Part shown: in pieces, positions 1 to 4,272 of the stretch
Numbering within the stretch: the first letter of the stretch is position 1
How the letters are laid out: every line of letters starts with the position of its first letter
Assembly (NCBI GenBank): GCA_003542955.1
Contig: DPJP01000086.1
Coordinates: 12,482 to 18,722, forward strand
DNA length: 6,241 bases
From: Armatimonadota bacterium
GTDB lineage: Bacteria; Armatimonadota; Zipacnadia; Zipacnadales; UBA11051
Direction of reading: 5' to 3'
Translations under genes and position numbers: made by a program
The notes under the pieces: generated by a model
Told to the model about the DNA's origin: nothing
Seen by the model: the letters and a program-made list of their open reading frames with translations, nothing else
Database searches by the model: none

Positions 1-574
1 TCGGGTGCCGGTCTTCATCATGGAACGCGGCAATGGCGATCTCGGGGTCCTTCGGCCCGGCCGGCCGGACGAGGTCGGGATTGAGAAAGCCGGGATTGGT
101 CTTGACGGTGCCGTCTTTCAGGTGCCAACGGCGGTTGTGTGTCTGCTCGGGGCAGTACGCAGAGGCATGGCCGAATGTGGCAGGCTGCAGGCGGTTGTAC
201 GCGAGCTTGACCGCGTCACCGGCGCGCTCCATCGCCCACTGCGTGTACTCAGTCTCCATCGGCAGGTGTGCCAACTGGAGCGTGGTCGGGCCATAGTGGG
301 TGTGGGTGGCTGAGATGAAGACGTTCTCGGCGGGAATGCCCGTCAGCTCGGCGGCCCGTGCTCGGGCGATGTCGATGTACTCCTTGTATGTCCCGATGAT
401 GTCGCAGACGACGATCGCGATGGCTGCGTCATCGTTCCGGAGCACAATAGCCTTTGCGTGGAGATCATCGGCAACGTCATCGGCCAGGCGGTCGCCGAAG
501 TAGCCCTGCATGTGAGACCCGAGCTTTGGTGTGATGGTTGCCGTTGCTGCTCCGACGTGGAGTTGTGACCCCAT
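1..574 (-). CDS. Neutral/alkaline ceramidase-family hydrolase (N-terminal part, cut by left edge)
   Basis: This open frame begins at an ATG at 574-572 and continues without a stop to base 1, giving 191 codons; the C-terminal part is missing. The translation matches the N-terminal domain of the neutral/alkaline non-lysosomal ceramidase family (PF04734 type), whose characterised members are zinc amidases that hydrolyse ceramide. Visible marks are an opening MGSQLHVGAATATITP, the ISATHTHYGP block with H91-T-H93 (the family's zinc-binding His-x-His region), an NRRW motif at 147-150, and NPG...NPDLVRPAGPKDPE at 160-178. Most relatives read HTHSGP; here Ser is Tyr94. I see no signal peptide, so the protein is probably cytosolic. 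Many such proteins in environmental bacteria are unlikely to act on ceramide, so the substrate is open. AAGGG (585-589 on the complement) lies 10 nt before the ATG and supports this start. The gene is divergent from the 719-aa gene. Family assignment is confident; substrate is not. Confidence 0.85.
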   Translation of the reverse strand, partial: MGSQLHVGAATATITPKLGSHMQGYFGDRLADDVADDLHAKAIVLRNDDAAIAIVVCDIIGTYKEYIDIARARAAELTGIPAENVFISATHTHYGPTTLQLAHLPMETEYTQWAMERAGDAVKLAYNRLQPATFGHASAYCPEQTHNRRWHLKDGTVKTNPGFLNPDLVRPAGPKDPEIAIAAFHDEDRHP

Positions 575-584
575 GTGTCGTGTT

Positions 585-589
585 CCCTT
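585..589 (-). promoter_or_regulatory. Shine-Dalgarno site of the ceramidase-family gene
   Basis: On the complement this reads AAGGG within GAAGGGA, 10 nt before the ATG at 574-572. It fixes the start of a gene whose reading frame is open at the window edge. No recognisable -35/-10 pair was found upstream of it on this strand. Confidence 0.55.
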
Positions 590-610
590 CGCACTCGGTC
601 TGCTCCGCGC

Positions 611-645
611 GGCGTCGCCCGCGCGATGATCGCGATGCCGACGCC
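611..645. repeat. Nested inverted repeat in the divergent control region
   Basis: The outer arms are GGCGTCG (611-617) and CGACGCC (639-645), perfect complements. Inside them, after 4 unpaired bases on each side, are CGCGA (622-626) and TCGCG (630-634) around a TGA centre. The whole 35-bp element is symmetric (7-4-5-3-5-4-7). It sits in the 203-bp gap between two divergent genes, where operators are expected. As RNA it would be a hairpin with a 4x4 internal loop. There is no T-run after it on either strand, so it is not a terminator. G+C-rich DNA gives short dyads by chance, so function is inferred. Confidence 0.45.
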
Positions 646-654
646 GGTGGGTCC

Positions 655-670
655 GAACTCCAAAGAGTTC
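655..670. repeat. Perfect inverted repeat GAACTC-CAAA-GAGTTC, candidate operator
   Basis: Two perfect 6-bp arms, GAACTC (655-660) and GAGTTC (665-670), flank a 4-bp spacer. It lies 10 bp from the nested dyad at 611-645, inside the divergent intergenic region. It is less G+C-rich than its surroundings, which makes a chance origin from base composition less likely. Size and symmetry fit a site for a dimeric repressor. I cannot name the regulator, and no regulator gene is in the window. Confidence 0.45.
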
Positions 671-765
671 CCGCGGGGCCGGGGTCACACCTGCCGGCTC
701 GGCGCGAGGGATACTCAGTCCGGAGAGGAAATGACGCAGTGCTGCAGCCGATAGCCTGACACAAT

Positions 766-771
766 GAGGAG
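766..771 (+). promoter_or_regulatory. Shine-Dalgarno site of the 719-aa gene
   Basis: GAGGAG lies 6 nt before the ATG at 778. An in-frame TGA at 757-759 rules out a longer protein, so the ATG at 778 is well fixed. I could not find a convincing -35/-10 pair for this gene; GATACT at 710-715 resembles a -10 box but lacks a good -35 partner. Confidence 0.7.
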
Positions 772-777
772 AGCGTC

Positions 778-2937
778 ATGGAGCTGTCGCGGTGTTCGAT
801 TGTCGTCGAGGGCGAAGATGTTCTCATTCTCAGCGGGGATCAGTGCCTGAATGCCGAGCAGGCGGCACGCGAGACTGGTGCGCGAGTGCTGCTGGCGGAT
901 GTGGGCGTGGGCATGGCGGTGTTCGAGCAGGCCGATGGCGCCATGGTGCTCGTGGATGCGGCAGGCGCCGCCGCCCTTGGGCCGTCTCGCATCGACGTGT
1001 ATGGGGAGTACCGGACCGACTGGTCCGCGACGGAGCTGGATGCGGTGATGTCGGCAGGCCACGACCCGCTCGCCGATGCCGTGCTGGCCGCGGGCGATCC
1101 CGAGTTGGGCTCGGTGCGACTGCAGATGCCCTCGCTGAAGGCCCATGCGTTCCTCGCCGACGCTCGCCTGGCAGAACGCCCCCGGGTGCACCGCGACGGT
1201 CGCATCGACGGTTACTGGGAGATCCCGCTCTCGCGCAGTACTCGCGAGCCTGACATGGCTGCATATCGGAGCGAGGCGGTGGTGCTTGCCCACCGTGTCG
1301 GCGAGGAGAGCGCCCAACTCAGCTTCCTCTGCCCCGGACCCCATGGTGAGGCCGTTGTCTGGCTGCGGCGGAGGACGGCCGCGGACAGAGAGTACTCGTT
1401 CCTCCGCTGTGGCCCGGCGCCCGCAGAGGTGTCCGGCGGCGAGTTCTACGCCGCTCTGCTCGGAGTGCTCCGCGATGCCCGGTCAACCGGTCGGCTGCCG
1501 GGGCTCTCTGCGCCGGAGGCGGAGCTGCTCGAAGGGGCGCGTACGTCCCTGCGCCTCGGGATACTCACCTCACGCGGGATGCGCCCGCGCTACGGGATGG
1601 GTGAGTACGACGAGGCGTGCCACAACTCCTTCCCGCCGACGGTGATCAGTGCCGTCCAGGCCTTGCTGGCATGGGGCGAACTGCGGGAGGCCACGCAGCG
1701 GCTGCTCTACTACCTGTACCGTTACGTGCGGGGCGATGGCACACTCGACTACTACGGCCCGAGCGTTGCCGAGCATGGGCAGTTGCTCTGCCTGGCCGCG
1801 GAGATCGCCCGCAGGACCGGTGCAGTCGACTTCGTCCGCGACCACCTGCCCATCGTCCGGCCGATCTGGAGCAGGCTGCTCGCCGTGCGCGAAAAGACAC
1901 GCGGTCTCTACCCATCCAGCAATCCGCACCACGGGCTGATCCCGGGCCTCCCGGAGGCCGACTACCACCACCGGGAGGGGCAGTGGGAGCAGTTCTACTA
2001 TGCCGGCGACCTGTGGGTCTGTCGGGCGATGCGAGAGTGGGGCCGGACGCTCTGTGCGACGGGCCTTGCGGGCTGTGTTGCCGAGGGTGATGCGCTGCTG
2101 ACGGAGGCCGACGCATATCGGGAGGATATCGTGCGCAGCCTGGCGTTCGCCGGCGCGACCGAGGACGGCTTTGTGCCGCCGGGGCCCGACCAGCAGCAGC
2201 CACTGGCCGAGATGACGCCCGAGACGCATGCGTCGTACTGCAACTATCGGTATCTGCCGGAGATGGCCTCTTCCGGGGAGCTGCCCGGGGAGTTGATGTC
2301 GGCGCTGCTCAACTGGCGGCGCGGGCACCGGGGCGAGTTGCTGGGGACAACGCGGTTCAAGGACCACCTGGATGACTGGCCGGTCATTCACGTGGCGCGG
2401 GCGCTGCTGGAGACCGATCAGATCGAGCGCTACCTGCTGCTGATGTATGCCCACCTGGCACACCATCACGACCCCGGCACACTATTGTCATTCGAGCAGG
2501 TGTCGATCGCGACGACCAACGGTGTGCGGGCGCCGACGGCGGGGCAGGTGGCGCCGTGTCAGTTCACCGTCCCGACGATGCTCGCCTGGGCGATGGCCTA
2601 CGAGGACCGGGATGATACGCGCATCTGGCTGATGCGGGGAGTGCCGGCGCGCTGGTGGGACGAGCCCGGGGTGATGCGCGGCCCGGTGGTGCATATCGCC
2701 GATGGGCAGGGGCTCCACTGGGGCGTGGAGACGACGCCGAGCGGCGCGATCCTCTCGTTCGTCAACACGGCGCGAGAGGGCCGCAACCTGGTCCTGCGCA
2801 CTCGCGGGCACCGCATCACGGCTGCCGCCGGCCGCGTCGATGGGATGGAGCAGGAGCCGCAGCTATCTGCCAATCGCGAGCGGCTGCTGATCCCAGGCTC
2901 CTGGCGCAAGGGCGCCATCACGTTCAGTTTCGAGTAA
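778..2937 (+). CDS. Six-hairpin ((alpha/alpha)6-barrel) glycosidase-like protein, 719 aa
   Basis: The exact family is not recognised. From about residue 265 to 600 the sequence looks like an (alpha/alpha)6-barrel glycosidase: repeated helical pairs, RPRYGMGEYDEACHNSF (269-285), DYYGPSVAEHGQ (324-335), GLIPG followed by EADYHHREGQWEQFYYAGDLW (about 393-413), and later a WLMRGVPARWW stretch followed by a short beta-rich tail ending in FSFE. Aromatic and acidic residues cluster in these loops, as in substrate clefts of this fold, but I cannot assign catalytic acids. Residues 1-250 are less helical, probably a beta-rich N-terminal domain with no family I can name. There is no signal peptide or hydrophobic anchor, so it is likely cytosolic. 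It may process oligosaccharides produced by a secreted lyase such as the one at 4273 (inference). The start is supported by GAGGAG 6 nt upstream and an in-frame stop at 757-759. It is followed by a separate promoter, so it may form its own transcript. A non-catalytic or epimerase-like role on the same fold is possible. Confidence 0.75.
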   Translation: MELSRCSIVVEGEDVLILSGDQCLNAEQAARETGARVLLADVGVGMAVFEQADGAMVLVDAAGAAALGPSRIDVYGEYRTDWSATELDAVMSAGHDPLADAVLAAGDPELGSVRLQMPSLKAHAFLADARLAERPRVHRDGRIDGYWEIPLSRSTREPDMAAYRSEAVVLAHRVGEESAQLSFLCPGPHGEAVVWLRRRTAADREYSFLRCGPAPAEVSGGEFYAALLGVLRDARSTGRLPGLSAPEAELLEGARTSLRLGILTSRGMRPRYGMGEYDEACHNSFPPTVISAVQALLAWGELREATQRLLYYLYRYVRGDGTLDYYGPSVAEHGQLLCLAAEIARRTGAVDFVRDHLPIVRPIWSRLLAVREKTRGLYPSSNPHHGLIPGLPEADYHHREGQWEQFYYAGDLWVCRAMREWGRTLCATGLAGCVAEGDALLTEADAYREDIVRSLAFAGATEDGFVPPGPDQQQPLAEMTPETHASYCNYRYLPEMASSGELPGELMSALLNWRRGHRGELLGTTRFKDHLDDWPVIHVARALLETDQIERYLLLMYAHLAHHHDPGTLLSFEQVSIATTNGVRAPTAGQVAPCQFTVPTMLAWAMAYEDRDDTRIWLMRGVPARWWDEPGVMRGPVVHIADGQGLHWGVETTPSGAILSFVNTAREGRNLVLRTRGHRITAAAGRVDGMEQEPQLSANRERLLIPGSWRKGAITFSFE

Positions 2938-2977
2938 CCGACCTGTTCGCCCGTGGGCGCCCCCTCTTGGATGATTA

Positions 2978-2986
2978 TGCTATAAT
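2978..2986 (+). promoter_or_regulatory. Extended -10 promoter (TGCTATAAT) for the TSUP pair
   Basis: TG at 2978-2979 followed by one base and a consensus TATAAT at 2981-2986 is a textbook extended -10 element. No good -35 box occurs at the usual 17-bp distance; TTGGAT at 2967 is too close. Extended -10 promoters can work without a -35. Transcription would begin near 2993, about 35 nt before the ATG at 3028. It stands out as an AT-rich island in G+C-rich DNA, directly after the stop of the upstream gene, and suggests that the TSUP genes are transcribed independently of it. Confidence 0.7.
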
Positions 2987-3013
2987 CCGCTCCACAAGAC
3001 ATCTCTGTGGCGC

Positions 3014-3018
3014 GGAGG
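3014..3018 (+). promoter_or_regulatory. Shine-Dalgarno site deciding the start of the first TSUP gene
   Basis: GGAGG is 9 nt before ATG 3028. An in-frame GTG at 3007 would add 7 residues but has no ribosome site and would lie only about 14 nt from the predicted transcription start. The second TSUP gene has the same GGAGG plus 9-nt spacing and the same 181-aa length, which supports the ATG. Confidence 0.8.
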
Positions 3019-3027
3019 ACACCATCG

Positions 3028-3573
3028 ATGCATCTGACGTGGAAGTTCATTGGCATTGTCGGCACCCTGGGGTTAGTGGCGGGAATCATCGCGTCTCTGC
3101 TTGGGCTGGGTGCGGGCATTATCGTGGTGCCCGTGTTGAGCTATATGTGGGACAAGACCTGCGCGACACCGCAGAAACTCGCACAGGGGACAGCGCTGGC
3201 GCTGATGCTGCCGATGGCAATCGCCGGCTGCCTGCGCTATCATTTCGGCGGCGAGCCGGGCAACTGGCGTCTCGCCCTGCTTATCGCGACCTATGCCCTC
3301 GTCGCCTCCGTCATCGTCGCCGGCCTGCCCCTGCTGCTTGCGCGCGCAATCGGCTACCAGGACGGCATCTTCCATGTCAGCTGGGAGACGGCGGCGGTGA
3401 TGTCGGTAACGGCCGTGATCGGCGTCGTGTGGCTCGGGGCGCCGCTTGCCAACGCGCTGCCGACGCTGACACTGCGGTACGTCTTCGCCACGGTGCTGCT
3501 CATCATCGGCGTCACAATGATGGGATGGCACACGGCGGTATACCATCTGTTCATGGGCGGGCCGACACGGTAG
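3028..3573 (+). CDS. TauE/SafE (TSUP)-like half-size membrane protein A, 181 aa
   Basis: This is an integral membrane protein resembling one repeat of the TauE/SafE (TSUP, formerly DUF81) family, whose known members move sulfite, organosulfonates or related anions. The signature GLVAGIIASLLGLGAGIIVVPVL (residues 15-37, with G26-x-G-A-G30 in place of the usual GxGGG) is followed by LAQGTALALMLPMAIAGCLRY (51-71). Hydrophobic spans are estimated at about 8-37, 52-70, 82-104, 121-144 and 149-166. Typical family members have about 250 residues and two such repeats; this one has 181 and a single repeat, so it probably works as a dimer or with the paralogue just downstream. Between LRYH and the W119 region lies an additional hydrophobic segment not found in a simple single-repeat protein, giving about five spans. 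It is preceded by an extended -10 promoter and GGAGG. Family membership is fairly sure; substrate and direction are unknown. Confidence 0.85.
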   Translation: MHLTWKFIGIVGTLGLVAGIIASLLGLGAGIIVVPVLSYMWDKTCATPQKLAQGTALALMLPMAIAGCLRYHFGGEPGNWRLALLIATYALVASVIVAGLPLLLARAIGYQDGIFHVSWETAAVMSVTAVIGVVWLGAPLANALPTLTLRYVFATVLLIIGVTMMGWHTAVYHLFMGGPTR

Positions 3574-3636
3574 TCGTGATGGTTCCCCGGCCATTGGCTT
3601 TCCGGACATGCCCGAATCTGACGTGCGCACGGCTCT

Positions 3637-3641
3637 GGAGG
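3637..3641 (+). promoter_or_regulatory. Shine-Dalgarno site supporting a TTG start
   Basis: GGAGG is 9 nt before the TTG at 3651, exactly the spacing seen for the first TSUP gene. No ATG or GTG near it gives a protein that aligns with the paralogue from residue 1, so TTG is the best start. Confidence 0.75.
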
Positions 3642-3650
3642 TAGATTGCC

Positions 3651-4196
3651 TTGAAGTGGACGCTCAGTCTGACCGGACTCGTCGGCCTGCTCGGAGTCGT
3701 CGCCGGCGTAACGTCGTCTCTGCTCGGCATAGGCGCAGGTGTCGTGGTCGTGCCTGTACTCAGCCTGTGGTGGGACAAGCTCTTCGACGACCCGCAGCAG
3801 ATGGCGCAGGGCACGGCACTGGCCCTGATGGTGCCGATGTCGGTGGCGGGCTGCCTGCGCTACTACATCAACGCGGACCCGACCGAGTGGCGCATCGCTA
3901 TACCGATCGCGCTGTGGGCACTGCTGCTGGCTGTTGTGGCACTCGCGGGTCCAGTATGGTTCACGAAGGCCATCGGCTTTACACAGGTGCTGGGCAACGT
4001 AGACTGGCGGACCGTGGCGGTCATGTCGCTGACGGCGGTGATCGGCGTCGTGTGGATCGGCGCCCCGCTCGCCAACGTGCTGCCAACAGATACACTAAGG
4101 AAGATGTTCGGTGTGTTGGTCATCATCACCGGTATACGCATGCTTGGCCTGCACACGGTGGTCTACAACCTGTTCGCGCGTGGGTCGGGCAGTTGA
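3651..4196 (+). CDS. TauE/SafE (TSUP)-like half-size membrane protein B, 181 aa
   Basis: This is a tandem paralogue of the gene 77 bp upstream. The two 181-aa proteins align from first to last residue with no gaps; by hand I count 97 identities (about 54%). The family signature SLLGIGAGVVVVPVL (23-37) and MAQGTALALMVPMSVAGCLRY (51-71) are present, and residues 123-150 (VMSLTAVIGVVWIGAPLANVLPT core) are almost identical in both copies. The least conserved part is the loop at 102-118. Five hydrophobic spans are estimated. Charged residues are spread on both sides of the membrane, so orientation cannot be predicted from the positive-inside rule. The start is TTG, which may lower its synthesis relative to copy A. 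The two copies probably make a heteromeric transporter equal to one full-length TSUP protein (inference). No terminator separates it from the following lyase gene. Confidence 0.85.
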   Translation: MKWTLSLTGLVGLLGVVAGVTSSLLGIGAGVVVVPVLSLWWDKLFDDPQQMAQGTALALMVPMSVAGCLRYYINADPTEWRIAIPIALWALLLAVVALAGPVWFTKAIGFTQVLGNVDWRTVAVMSLTAVIGVVWIGAPLANVLPTDTLRKMFGVLVIITGIRMLGLHTVVYNLFARGSGS

Positions 4197-4224
4197 CCGT
4201 TCCGGACCTGCTACATCAGTATTC

Positions 4225-4240
4225 CGGTGTGACGACACCG
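4225..4240 (+). repeat. Short inverted repeat CGGTGT-GACG-ACACCG before the lyase gene
   Basis: Perfect 6-bp arms (4225-4230 and 4235-4240) flank a 4-base GACG loop in the 76-bp gap between TSUP B and the lyase gene. No T-run follows, so an intrinsic terminator is unlikely. It could be an operator, an RNA hairpin that affects messenger stability between the genes, or chance. It lies 15 nt before the ribosome site of the next gene. Confidence 0.4.
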
Positions 4241-4255
4241 TCAGGACAGAGACGC

Positions 4256-4262
4256 AAGGGAG
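4256..4262 (+). promoter_or_regulatory. Shine-Dalgarno site supporting the GTG start of the lyase
   Basis: AAGGGAG is 10 nt before GTG 4273. An in-frame TGA at 4267-4269 makes this GTG the most upstream possible start, and it places a signal peptide directly at the N terminus. Confidence 0.7.
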
Positions 4263-4272
4263 CGTGTGAAGT

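Noticed and set aside
1570..2469. A 299-codon open frame on the minus strand inside the 719-aa gene
   Set aside because: It lacks family resemblance and a convincing ribosome site, and lies wholly within a well-supported gene on the other strand.
2948..2959. CGCCC-GT-GGGCG dyad after the 719-aa gene, considered as a terminator
   Set aside because: The loop is only 2 bases, the stem is short, and the following bases are C-rich without a T-run, so it is not a credible intrinsic terminator.
3007..3027. GTG at 3007 as the start of TSUP A
   Set aside because: There is no ribosome site before it, it is very close to the predicted transcription start, and the ATG at 3028 has GGAGG at a good distance and gives the same length as the paralogue.
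2655..3644. A 329-codon plus-strand frame spanning the end of the 719-aa gene and TSUP A
   Set aside because: Its translation is Arg/Gly/Ala-rich and low in sense, it crosses a promoter and two real genes, and it is a frame-shifted shadow.
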